DNA of 64,000 nt from Spisula solida (taxonomy: Eukaryota > Mollusca > Bivalvia > Venerida > Mactridae): contig OX365948.1 in NCBI GenBank assembly GCA_947247005.1, positions 52,869,401 through 52,933,400 on the forward strand, in the 5' to 3' direction. A program made the position numbers and the translations under genes. The first letter of the stretch is position 1. Each line of letters starts with the position of its first letter. The notes under the pieces are model-generated. The model had not been told where the DNA came from. It worked only from the letters and a program-made list of their open reading frames with translations, and made no database searches. Shown here one piece after another: positions 1 to 11,977 of this stretch.

Positions 1-97
1 AACATGACTTTATAACGAGAAGGCACAGACAATGCCAAATGCAAAAAAATACAAAAAGAGGGCCATGGTGGCCCAAAACATTGCTTTTGCTACATAC

Positions 98-316
98 CAG
101 GGTTGTCAACAGAGCCAAATTAAAAATCCTGAAAATCATATGCAGCTGACCATTTTTGACAAACTAGAGGCCTTCAACCATATATAACTCAGTTTTTCAA
201 ATTTTTTATTGAAGAAAATCCTTCAGAGCAGATATAATTGACCATAACTTTGCCATAGCTCTTCAAGGATAGACAAATCCGGAATTCCGGATAAATCTGG
301 GAAAATTGACACTCCT
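98..316 (+). repeat. Short inverted-repeat element, copy 1
   Basis: Starts with AGGGTTGTCAA and ends with TTGACACTCCT, imperfect terminal inverted repeats. A second copy in the same orientation lies at 21870-22156. No coding capacity; a MITE-like element. Confidence 0.6.
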
Positions 317-329
317 GTATACAAAATGC

Positions 330-620
330 AGCAAAGTTTCATGAAAATCGGGCCAAAATTTGGCTTCTAACCTGTTCACAAGCTTTATTTAAAGATTTGT
401 CCTAGTTTTTTATCCTTTTTGAATTTGACCTAGATTTCAAAGAGACAAAACATTCTGACAATGTTTCATGAAGATTGGGCCCTAAAAGTTGTTTCCTCTA
501 ATGTTTTCACAAGCTTTTTCTAAGATTTGGCCTATTGACCTAGTTTTTTAACACACATGACCTGGTTTCAAACTTGAACTAGATTTCATAGAGACAAACA
601 TTCTGACACATCCCTGCAGC
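330..620 (+). repeat. Degenerate fragment of the 145-bp tandem-repeat family
   Basis: Diverged copies of the 'gacctagtttttgacc ... tttcatgaagatt' unit that is far better preserved at 2580-3430. No open frame. Confidence 0.5.
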
Positions 621-2430
621 AAAACTCAGGTGTTTCAAACATTGTTCTATTGTTAAAATTCTGCTTATGTAACTTCAAGAGACCATAACTTTGTCAATTC
701 CTTTGAACAGGTAGAGGAAATAATTTATAACTATTTCATAAACTTTTTGATGTAATTTATACACATAAACAGCTATTGCAAATAAAAAATAGTTGCTCTA
801 TAAATGAATATATCAAAACCAGGCTTGAAAATAAATTCAAGGGAAGCAACCTATCAATAGTACCGGAACATGATTAGGATTGCCTCCCTTTATTTACAAA
901 AGCTAAAAATAGAATTGGTTGTGTAGCGTGTACAATTAATACAAATGAGGAAGTAAGACATCACTTTTAAATCAGGTATTTGATAGTTTTATGATTTAAT
1001 TAACTAGCTATAATTCTCTAGTCCAGCTATCTAGACGTAATGGATACTGAGTTATATAGCTATAATTCTATCTATAATATAACTTTAAAAGTTTAGGATA
1101 TGATTAAAAACAGGTGTAGTATAATCCAAAGATCATATAAAGAATATTCTCGATATCGACATTACTCGGTAAAACCCGCTTTTCCGGAACCGAAATTTCA
1201 CGGTCAGGGGGTTAGAGAGCAATAAGCGGTATAAAGGGAGTGCATATATAATTTTTCTTTTTTCAACGTTTAAACATGAAAAACATATAAAACAATTATT
1301 ACACATTATCATTAAACATCTTCGTTTTTAAACTTTAGCAAGAATTATCCTAAAAAATGCTATATATTTGAAATATTGCATTTTATTCTACACTGTCGCT
1401 TCCGAAGCTCGATACCGATGTTGAGAAAATATTCGCATTTTTCAAGTTAAACATAATTATGAGCCGTGTCGTGGGATTTCCGACCTAGTGGTCAAATTTG
1501 ACATTTTCGGTTTATTTCTGTTTATTAAAATTCGTTCTTTTAGGAATTATTCAAAACTTATTTCATGCAATTCTGACGAGTACAAGTTGGTTTAATCTGA
1601 GTTAGAACATAACAAGTACGTCAGCGATAAATAATTTAAGTGACGTCGCGTTGTTGACGTCGTTGCATTTCAACGTTAAAATTATCGTTCATTAAATTCT
1701 ACATATCAACGTTTCAATGAGTTTGTTAACCATTACATATGACTTTTCATGTCATAAAATTACTGTGATAACAATGATTAAACAATTACAAATGTACTTG
1801 ATCTAACCAAAAACATATGTTACCTAAACATGTACATTATATCACAACAGTGTTAATTAACTCCTTTGAGTTTTAATTGCTGTTATATTACACACCTTAG
1901 TACAAATTCTATACAAATGATACTAGGTCGGTCAAAAGCTTGACCGACCAGCAACCGTTGCTGTGGTCAGTTACTATCAGTAAATCTATTTTTAGCACTT
2001 TCTCTATTTCTGAATCCCTCCTATACAATAAAACCTCAATAATAAGACCCACTTGGGACCCTTTACAACTTTCATGATAGACAGGTCTTAATATTGATGA
2101 TAGATAAATAACAAAACAGTAAAACTGGACCTGAAACTTGTTGTTTTAAATGTTGATGAGGTCTTATGATTGAGATAGATCTTTACATAAAGTTTGACAG
2201 TACCCAACATAAGATGACAAAAAGAAATTTTTCCATCACACATCTTGTTCTAGTCAGGTACTGTAAATCACTTTATATTAGCATGAGCTTTATTTTCGCG
2301 AGTTTTGGTTTTGAGCTTATTACACGAATTGATTAATTTGCGATTGATGAATTTGTGATTCAGGAACTCAAATATTAAATTTGCGAGCAATTCCACAAAA
2401 AGTTAAAATGCATTACAAAATAATAGTTAC
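621..2430. other. Non-coding stretch, no gene recognised
   Basis: AT-rich DNA without a convincing exon on either strand. It holds a 33-bp motif at 1459-1491 with an inverted near-perfect partner at 10844-10876, a stretch near 2030-2180 with repeated 'aataagaccc/gaggtctta' motifs that looks like a decayed element, and 'ttattttcgcga' sequence near 2290 of a type widespread in mollusc repeats. Confidence 0.5.
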
Positions 2431-2435
2431 AACAA

Positions 2436-3520
2436 CAAGAGGGCCCAAAGGGCCATAGGTCGCTCACCTGTCCTAGTAGTTCATGCACCCCTAATGGTAG
2501 CCTCTTTGCATGAACAAGGTTTTAATATTGTCTTTTGCTTTATAATTTACATCACATTTAGACCCAATGACATATTGAAGTGATTTGACCTTGTGACCTA
2601 GTTTTGACCCCGGATGACCCAATATTAAATTTGACCAAGATTTTATTGAGATGATCATTGTGAACAAGTTTCATAAATATTAGACCAAAATTGTGACCTC
2701 TAGTGACTACACAAGGTTTTTCTTTGATTTGACCTTGTGACCTAGTTTTTGACCCCGGATGAGCCAATATCGAACTTGACCTACATTTTGTTGATATGAT
2801 CATTGTGACCAAGTTTCATAAAGGTTAGGCCAAAATTGTGACCTCTACGGACTACACAAGGTTTTTCTATGATTTGACCTTGTGACCTAGTTTTTGACCC
2901 CGGATGACCTGATATCGAACTTGACCTAGATTTTGTTGATATGATCATTGTGACAAAGTTTCATAAAGATTAAGTTAAAATTGTGACCTCTAGTGACTAC
3001 ACAAGGTTTTTCTATGATTTGACTTTTTGACCTAGTTTTTGACCCCGAATGACCCAATATCGAACTTGACCTAGATTTTGTTAAGATGATCATTGTGACC
3101 AAGTTTCATAAAGATTAGGCCAAAACTGTGACCTCTACTGACTACACAAGGTTTTTCTATGATTTGACCTTGTGACCTAGTTTTTGACCCCGGATGACCC
3201 GATATCGAACTTGACCTAGATTTTGTTGATATGATCATCGTGACCAAGTTTCATAAAGATTAAGTTAAAATTGTGACCTCTAGTGACTACACAAGGTTTT
3301 TCTATGATTTGACCTTGTGACCTAGTTTTTTACCCCGGATGACCCAATATCGAACTTGACCTAGATTTTGATGAGATGATCATTGTGACCAAGTTTCATA
3401 ATGATTAAGCTAAAACTGTGACCTCTAGTGTCTACACAAGTAATTGTGGACGGACGACGGACGGACGAAGAGTGATCACAAAAGATCACTCTGTCACTTT
3501 GTGACAGGTGAGCTAAAAAC
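2436..3520 (+). mobile_element. Pearl-like non-autonomous element with a 145-bp tandem core, copy 1
   Basis: The left end contains GGGCCCAAAGGGCC and CGCTCACCTGTC; the right end GACAGGTGAGCT is the inverse of the latter. Between them are about six tandem units of roughly 145 bp, each with 'gaccttgtgacctagttttt' and 'gatgatcattgtgacc'. A GGACGGACG run and a hairpin (AGAGTGATC with GATCACTCT, 3469-3492) precede the right end. There is no transposase. The architecture resembles the pearl/CvE-type elements of bivalves (inference). Confidence 0.75.
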
Positions 3521-4289
3521 ATATATGCAAAATGTACTAATTTGGCCTTATTTGCGCCATTTAACCGCCATTATACCGCAATTTACATTGCAAAGAGACA
3601 CAATAACGACGTAACTGCAGCTAAAATAATTCTTGTTACACGTCAATTTCTTCTAAGTTTATATTTACTTTACTTTCATGTACATAATATGCAAATGTGA
3701 GTACTCTTTCAGTATTAGAATAAATTTTACGTGCATATATTGCATCGTTTTTACACGATTTCACAAGGGTTTTATGATAATTGGGGACAATATTGACGTC
3801 ATAGCGCAAAAAGCAGTCCCGTGACCTATCTTTTTTATTAAATATTTGGATTGAGTACACTTTTATCAACACAATTAGCAATAAAAAATATATTGGTCAT
3901 CGAGGTCGTTTTTGAGCTACGGCCGATTTTGTGTATTTTTTTTCTTTTTAGTAGTCATTTTTCGGATATTTTGACAATTCTTTTTTTGTCAAAAATTTGT
4001 GAATTTTCTTATCAATACCAAAAGTGTATAGGAATGTTTGAATAATATGTGTTTGTTCATACAAACCCATGGAAATGATTTTAACAAGAAAAATATTGAT
4101 TTTAATGCAAAAATGAATACATTGCGAAATATCAAAAATTTTGGTCATTTTCTTGATGTGATGTTGCAAAAGGGCCCATGACCCCTTAAATAGTACCACG
4201 ACGTACTTTTTTTATTTTACATATTGCTTCAGTATATATTAAACTATAATTGTGCCTATTTTTTGGTATCATTTAAAAAAATAATAACC
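3521..4289. other. Non-coding stretch, no gene recognised
   Basis: Very AT-rich. Short open frames exist on both strands but overlap each other and show no recognisable protein similarity. Confidence 0.5.
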
Positions 4290-4615
4290 CTATCTAACGT
4301 CCTTAACAAGGGTTTTCTTCAATTACCTAGTTTTTGACCCCAGGTGACCCAGTTGCGAACTTGACCTAGAATGCATAGAGGTTCACATTGTGACCAAGTT
4401 TCATTAAAATTATGTCTAAAATGTGGCCTCTAGAGTGTTAACACTATTTTTCTTTGATTCGACCTAGTGACCTAGTTGTTGACCCCAGACGACCCAGTTA
4501 CGAACTTGGCCTAGATTTTATAGAGACAAACATTGTGACTAAGTTTAATAAAGATTATGTGAAAACTGTGACCTCTAGAGTGTTAACAGTCCAATTGTTG
4601 ACAAAAAACATAGGC
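4290..4615 (+). repeat. Two diverged units of the 145-bp repeat family
   Basis: Contains 'tagtttttgaccccaggtgaccc' type units at about 4326 and 4470, but with different flanks from the copies at 2436 and 6353. It runs into the hairpin at 4621-4697. Confidence 0.6.
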
Positions 4616-4620
4616 CGATC

Positions 4621-4697
4621 ACATTTAACGCTTAGACTTTTTATTAGCTCACCTGAGTGCTCAAGGTGAGCTAATAAAAAGTCTAAGCGTTAAATGT
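4621..4697. repeat. Perfect 34-bp inverted repeat (hairpin)
   Basis: Arms 4621-4654 and 4664-4697 are exact reverse complements around a 9-nt loop. The inner end carries the AGCTCACCT/AGGTGAGCT motif seen at the ends of the pearl-like elements. Confidence 0.9.
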
Positions 4698-6350
4698 CCT
4701 CTAGAAAATATTTCACCCCATGCTTTTTTGTATCTTGATACAGCTCTAAATAGAGAATACTAAACCAATTGTGAACATTTTTTTACTTACCGTAGCTTAA
4801 AATTTGCCAATAATATATACCCTTCTCTTAAGCAAACATTACAAACATTGTAAATTTGAATAGATTCATTCTATTATGTACAAACAATGTTCTGCTTTTA
4901 TCATACAGTCGATCAGGATCAATTGCAATGCCAAAAATATTTCTTTTCATAAAATCTTTGCATTCAGAAGATATATTGAATAGCCGGTACAGAATTCAAA
5001 TAATTATACCTACGATATATAATTAATATATTGTATAGCTAGTACAAACTTCAGATTTTTACATGCATGTATATATCAATAACGACGGTGAAATGCATAA
5101 ACAAACTGACAATCCAAGGAGGAAGACGTTAGAGGGCATTTAGAGGACTTAATGATTAAGACAACTTCGATATATTAATTTAGTCTCTGCCAGAAATTGA
5201 AGCTTACCCGTGCAAACTTTAGCTTAATTGTTTTACTTAATTGAATCTAGTGTCCTATATGAACCAGTGGATATCAACAGAATAAACACATTTAATTTAT
5301 ACAGGTAAGTGCAGGTTTATTAGATCTGCTTTTATTTAGTTTAAATTAAACCATATTTATTTTCATGAATTATGAAAAACATGTAACGAATATTCAATTC
5401 CACAAATCAAGGATGGAGTACACTCATTAAAAGCAATAATTGTATTTCTATTTTGTTCACTAAACTTTTGAGCAAATCTTTAATTTCAAACTAGTCAGTT
5501 TCCTTTTTTTTTAAAGTATGATTGGCTCATGTGTTGCCTTTTACATAAAGTCGTTATTATTATTATTATAGCAATAATAAATTATTTCCATGATTATCAT
5601 CAAACTTTCATTAAAAAGGGGAGTGAGAATTTTCATTTTGAATCTTTACACAAGGGTTCAGCTGATGGTCCTGTAATAGGTATTTTGACTCCTAAAAATA
5701 GATGATTTAGTGCACATACATTTCAACAGATAATTCTATGATCAAAACATGATATATATCCCAATTAAAGTTGATAAATCAAGGATTTAATGTATTATGG
5801 TCTACCAGTATAACATTGTCATAGTGCCAGGAAGGTGGGTGGTGTATGTAAGGTCAAAACATGTAAAAATCATCAATGTTATTGCACCTCGGTTGACAAG
5901 ACAGATGTACTCTAACGGCTAGAATAACCAAGATAGTTGAAGAATAATAGAAAACAATATTATCATAGCAATGTGTGTAGGGTATGGAAGGTCAAATCAT
6001 GTAATTACTTCACCTTGATTGACCACACTGCTGTACTCCAATCGAATAACCATGTTAGTTGAAGAATAATGGAAAACAATTTCATAGAATGAGGGAGGGG
6101 TATTGAAAGTTAATTCATGTAAAGGTCATTAGGGTAACAGTGCTGACTAAGATTCCTTGACAACTGTAGCTCAATTACTTTCCAAGTTATTTGTGACCTT
6201 ACGTTTTGGGATAGATGTACTGACAGATATATATGCCTCTTTCAAACCTTGATCAGGGCATAAAAGATATGAAGAAACACAATTTTGATGTCAGAGTACA
6301 TGTACAATTTGATATCAAAAGTAATCTTTTCATTACAGACATGGCAACTC
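4698..6350. other. Non-coding stretch, no gene recognised
   Basis: AT-rich. Two related segments near 5800-5970 and 5980-6100 share 'gttgaagaataatagaaaacaat' and 'aggtcaaa-catgtaa', an imperfect tandem duplication. No exon recognised. Confidence 0.45.
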
Positions 6351-6352
6351 CA

Positions 6353-7165
6353 AACAAGAGGGCCCAAAGGGCCATAGGTCGCTCACCTGTCCTAGTTGTT
6401 CATGAACCCCTAATGGTAGCCCCTATTGCATGTACAAGGTTTTCATATTGTCTTATGCTTTATAATTTACATCACATTTAGACCCAATGACATATTGAAG
6501 TGATTTGACCTTGTGACCTAGTTTTTTACCCCGGATGACCCAATATCGGACTTGACCTGGATTTTATTGAGATGATCATTGTGACCAAGTTTCATAAAGG
6601 TTAGGCCAAAATTGTGACCTCTAATGACTACACAAGGTTTTTCTATGATTTGACCTTGTGACCTAGTTTTTGACCCCGGTTGACCCAAAATTAATTGACC
6701 TAGATGTTGTTGTGATGATCATTGTGACCAATTTTCATACAGATAAGATGAAAATTGTGACCTCTAGTGACTACGCAAGGTTTTTCTATGATTTGACCTT
6801 GTGACCTAGTTTTTGACCCCGGATGACCTAATATCGAACTTGACCTAGATTTTGCTGAGATGATTATTGTGACCAACTTTCATAAAGATTAGGCCAAAAT
6901 TGTGACCTCTAGTGACTACACAAGGTTTTTCTATGATTTGAAATTGTGACCTAGTTTTTGACCCCAGATAACCCAATATCGTTGACCTAGATTTTGTTGA
7001 GGTAATAATTGTGACGAAGTTTCATACAGATTAGGCCAAAATTGTGACCTCTAGTGACTACACAAGGTTTTTCTATGATTTGATCTTGTGACCTAGTTTT
7101 TGACCCCAGATTTCCTAATATCGAACTTGACCTAGATTTTGTTGGCATGATCATTGCAACAAAAG
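6353..7165 (+). mobile_element. Pearl-like element with a 145-bp tandem core, copy 2 (right end lost)
   Basis: Same left end as copy 1 (GGGCCCAAAGGGCC, CGCTCACCTGTC) and same orientation, with about five units. It stops inside a unit at 'ggcatgatcattgcaac', without the GACAGGTGAGCT terminus. Confidence 0.7.
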
Positions 7166-8740
7166 GAAAAATAGTTTTTAAAATGCGTAAAAATATGACA
7201 TGTATACATCAAAGCTATTTCAGTTTTCAAGAGTTTAACTCATCTGGTATTCGCAAATCAGCTACTTAAAAAATGCGCATAATAAAACCTATTGCATCAA
7301 ATCTAACAGACATGCGGTATAAAAGTCGCATCTTGCAGATCAAAGACGCCGCGTAGCCGTAATGCTTTTGAATTTGCAAGATCTCAGACGCATACGTCCA
7401 TGACGTCGGCTACATCTAGGGCGGTCATACGATTGATGTCTGCGGTAGAGTGAAATTGGCAAACAACGTGTGTAATATTGATTTTCTGTATTTTTAGATC
7501 TTAACGTGTATAATCGTTCTGATTTGTTGTATAAACATGTATTGCCGACCTTTTGGAATTATAAATGTTATATGAATCACCAGATTGATATTCTACCCGG
7601 AATTACGTCAGCTGGTCAGTTGTTAAAATTTCTAAATTATATCTATAGACAACTTATAAAACTTAATTGTAACAATTGTGGTAGCTTTTATTCGACTTAT
7701 GCACCAGTCAATTATAACCACACCCTGACCACGGGGAAGGACGGGGTTCGAAACAGTCCAGTGTTTTTACCTTTTCCGATGTCGCCACACTGCCGTGTGA
7801 GTGCTGTGCTTTTCTTTCGCGCAAATAAATTGCGGGGAAATATTGCCGTGACTATATGAGGTATAAGGCGGGGGCAATTTGCGGGGGATTTACAATTATG
7901 TATGGCCCTGATTTTGTAATGGGTATGAAAACACAAAAAATAAAAATTCCCACCATTCTCCGGGGTTGGGTACATTCTTTCAATTCTAATTGACTGGTGC
8001 ATTAAAGGGCCAGTAACATGTACAGCGAACTAGTTTCCAAAATGTCTAAACGGTTCTGGTCTTGCTAGAACGAGGCACTTTGTTAGTGTTTTATCTAAAC
8101 AGTTTTCTATACGTCCATATCCCGTCTGCATTGTATTTGAGCACGTTCGTAACTAGACCAACTCGTTCACAGGCAGGTCAACTTGTTCTTACCGTTGTTA
8201 TACGTTCTAAAATCGCGCGAACCTAACTACAATTATGCGTTCAGATGTACATTAAATTAGCAACTTCGCGAATGTCCATATGACCCCATATAGTGCTCGA
8301 TCTCACAGAATTTCATCCCCTGTACAGTGCCAATTGAGGTCCGACCTACTGCTAATAAATTCTCATAGTAGAGTTCACAGTGTATAAACGAGTCAATTTC
8401 CGGTCATCACAATACGTCATACAGTGACCGAAAAAATACAGATCCCATTCAGTCAAACAGTGGTTAGGTTTATACACAGAGAAGTTGTGAAAGTAGGCCT
8501 ACACATACAAGGACGTATTAATTAGATAATTGTTCTCCATATCTGAACCTCATGAAGGCAGATCATGAACCGTGAGCATGTTGGTACTTGTTATTGTTAA
8601 CAAACCCTACAGCGCAATAAAAATATAATTATTTACATTGTGTATTTCGCTAAATAAGTATTTTTCCTCCGCTTTCCTCCTTTTCAATAGTCGTGAAGGG
8701 AAGGCCCATATCAGTCTAGATTTGGTAAGGTGAGTCAAGT
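7166..8740. other. Non-coding stretch, no gene recognised
   Basis: Less AT-rich and with more CpG than its surroundings. The longest open frames (about 117 and 96 codons, near 7506-8002) overlap on opposite strands and look like chance. Confidence 0.4.
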
Positions 8741-8749
8741 CGAATAAAT

Positions 8750-9640
8750 AGACCCTACACCGTAGAGCCCCGCTTCTACTACGATCTAAAATTGGTCCAA
8801 AGCGTGACCAATCGTGGGACGGTCGTGGTCAATCGGGAGAGGATCTTTGTGAACGTGGAAGTGTCGTGGTGTAATCGCGTAGGTCCAGAAGCTCCATGTT
8901 CAAAACAAGCGTAGCGGGATCGTGGCTAAAACGAGTCGCTTTAAGAACGAAGTAAGGTCTTGTCGAGATCTGCATGATCGTAATAACATCGTGGTGCAAT
9001 GTGCATTAAATTTAACTGTTTTTTCTATTGAAACACGTAAAAATCGCGTTATTAGTTGGAAATAGATCAAAGCAAATTATTACATGTATGTGGAAAACAT
9101 TAGTTTTTAACTAAAATGATCAAGATATAAGGAAAGTCCATGGCCATTTAGAAAATCTCTCGTGCACGCATATATCTGTTTCGTAGAAAGGGTGTTCATT
9201 GTATCATAAAATATCATCCAATGAATCCATGCCTCTTTCGGGAAATGAGTGATGGGAAGAAAATACTCAACACTCATTGATTAACTAAGTGTGCGCATCA
9301 TACCAAAGCGTACTATGAACGTGTCAAGATCGTAGTATTGCGAACATGAACGGCGTAACATCGTGCTACAGTCTTTTAGGTATGTCTACCAACGTAGTAG
9401 GGTCTTGCAGATCGATGCGACATTGGAGTACAAAACGGTTCATGATCGGCGTTTATCGCGGTGGAAACGTGATGTAAGCATATAAGCATCGTATCGGAAA
9501 AGCTGTAGTCGTAGATCAGACGTTCCGGTGAAGATCTTCATCAATTGTCTTGGTTTTGACGCCGATCTCGTCTCGATTCATACTTTCAGGTCAGGGCAGA
9601 TCGGCATGATCGTAGTAAGAGAACGAGGTGTAGGGAAATA
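8750..9640. repeat. Region enriched in scattered ATCGTRR motifs
   Basis: Many short matches to GATCGTGG/GATCGTAG-like words (near 8805, 8910, 8977, 8990, 9330, 9359, 9487 and 9610), with higher CpG than neighbouring DNA. There is no fixed period; it could be a heavily decayed tandem array or an element interior. No open frame. Confidence 0.35.
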
Positions 9641-9659
9641 GATATACATACGTCTGGTG

Positions 9660-11970
9660 AAAGCGGCATTTGCACAATATTTGATATCGATGATACACTG
9701 TCTCCTCAACTTTTCACATGTCGCATGAAGCGGCATTCTATCCTTCTAAATTATGTTTTCATCGTTGTAATTAAATAATTGATTTACGTTATACAAAACA
9801 ATATATTTAAACATACATGTGTAGGCAATCGTGTTTTGCCTATATTTGATCACGTGGCACCTGGCACTGAAAGTATATAGGGCATACCCCATTTCAAAAT
9901 GTAGGCCTATGATGTAGATCTAGATCTGCGTTGTGCATTAGCCCGGCATTTTTTATTGTTACCAAATTGCAATAAGTAGACTTTACCAAGAATCTTCAAT
10001 TCGCGTATCTAGCTTTTTTTCCTGACGCAATCTGAAATTCGTCTACTTGTAACAAGAAACGAAACATCTATTTAAACAGCGATCGAACATGCACAGTAAT
10101 TAAAACAAATCCCCTAATAAGTGATCAGAGATTTTTCACAGGGGCGGTGTTCAACTCATGTTCCTTCTGGATCCGCGCGTGCTTTCAATAAATATATGGT
10201 TAAAGATGAGAAATGTCGATTAGAAAGTTCAAACTGTAGATTCCAATTAGCTATTTTGCGACACATACTGAAACACCACGTACAACCTACCAACAGTTGT
10301 AACGCAACGGACCAGGCACAAATGTACCAGTAGTGATTTACATTAGTTTACCCTCACAGACTGTTAGAATACGGCACAATATTAGATCATAGATTCTACA
10401 TGTAGATCTAAATACTGTAACTAGATATTTCGTAGATCTAATAAATGATAAATTATCATGTGGAAGGAATAGATCGGTTGTCTATAGATGATGGGTGGGG
10501 AAGCAAAACACAAATCAACTAAATCTAGATTTTATTTAGAACACATCGTCAGTATTTCATTCGCTTCTACACTGCTTCCGTTAATTGAAAATATAAATCT
10601 TAAATTTAAAGACATTTTTATATTAAAACAATTAAACATGTTTAATACGACCACGCGAAAGCGTACGACACATCAAAGTAGAGTAAACTTAGTCCGTCTT
10701 TGTTTACACAACGTCATTGGTAACGCTCATAGTTGAGGAGGATGTACGGGTTAAATACACAAACCGCGTTAATCGCGCGCTGCCAATTACGACGTTTTCG
10801 ACGCGCAACTTTGTCATCTGCTTTTGACGTGACGTCATTTTGCCCACTAGGTCGGAAATCTCACGACACGGCTCATATTATTTAGGCGAAAATATTGTCA
10901 GCGAGGTCGTAAAATAATGTTGTAATTGTGTTCAAGTAAGACTTTATACGAATTCTTATCTTTTGTCTAAAATAATCGCGATTTTTGTACCTAGTTGCTC
11001 TATACGCTATATCCGTTTTCCCCCCTGACGTACATTCCCCCCTGTCGAAATGGCGAATAGAGTATTTTTTGACCACTTCATTAAACTGAGACTCTTAGCT
11101 TATGCACGTTCACATCGGGCAATGTTGGGGGGGCCTGGTTTCAATTGAATGGTGCATAACTTTGTGAGTGAAGCGAGCATGAAATTGAAAAAATGCATAT
11201 GCATTTTTAGGGAGGGGGGACTTCGTATTCCATCCTCTAACTCTTAAATCCTACCCTTGAATAATTTATTAATTATAACAGTTAACACATTCATAGTAAC
11301 ATCACAGTACACATATAATAAATTGCTCATTATTTAATTTTTAGTTACTCGGACATTTTTCAGAAAAAAGTCCACAGGAGGAGGGAAAAAAATAAAAACT
11401 CCTAAAATATAGCTTGCACAAGCTGCTGGTGGTAGAATAGTCAATGACGGTCCTATTGAAAGCATTCAACACTAAACAACAGTGTTAGTTTTCAAGAAAA
11501 CAGCCAATTTATCTTAAGACTAGGACACTGTAGTGAAACACTAATATAATAAACTTTATTATTAACAAATTAATGAAATAATAATACAAGGCTGGTCCAT
11601 TTATCATCAAAACATTATATGCGGCCAATGATCAAAATTGAATCCTAGACAAAGGTCAGTTGATAATCAATTATCAGATCATATATATATGACGTACGGT
11701 CACTTGTTGGGCAGACATCAATCGACATTGGATGGTTACCGATGAGTCTCTTCGCCACTTAGCCCAAATGCCTCGATTTTGTTCGACAATGCCTAGATGA
11801 CAAGCTGTTTCCGTCCAGCTTCAGGCTTGATAGGCAAAAATGTATGCCAACCGAACATTGGAAGGCAATCTGATTGGATTTGTGACCAAGGTACAAGTAG
11901 ATCTATCTTAGCTGTTATTCAATGGGGTGGGGAATGACTTAAAATGTACACTAATACATTATCTATATGC
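9660..11970. other. Flank upstream of the cGAS-like gene, no other gene recognised
   Basis: Mostly AT-rich. Contains the inverted partner (10844-10876) of the motif at 1459-1491. The promoter and any 5' leader exon of the cGAS-like gene should lie toward the right end, but I could not identify them. Confidence 0.4.
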
Positions 11971-11977
11971 TTACAGG

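Noticed and set aside
7506..8002. Overlapping 117- and 96-codon frames on opposite strands
   Set aside because: Mutual shadows with no recognisable domain, no conserved motif and no splice context.
11927..11977. Upstream ATG adding 17 residues to the cGAS-like protein
   Set aside because: The added residues are unlike the family, and a TTACAG acceptor-like sequence lies directly before ATG 11978.
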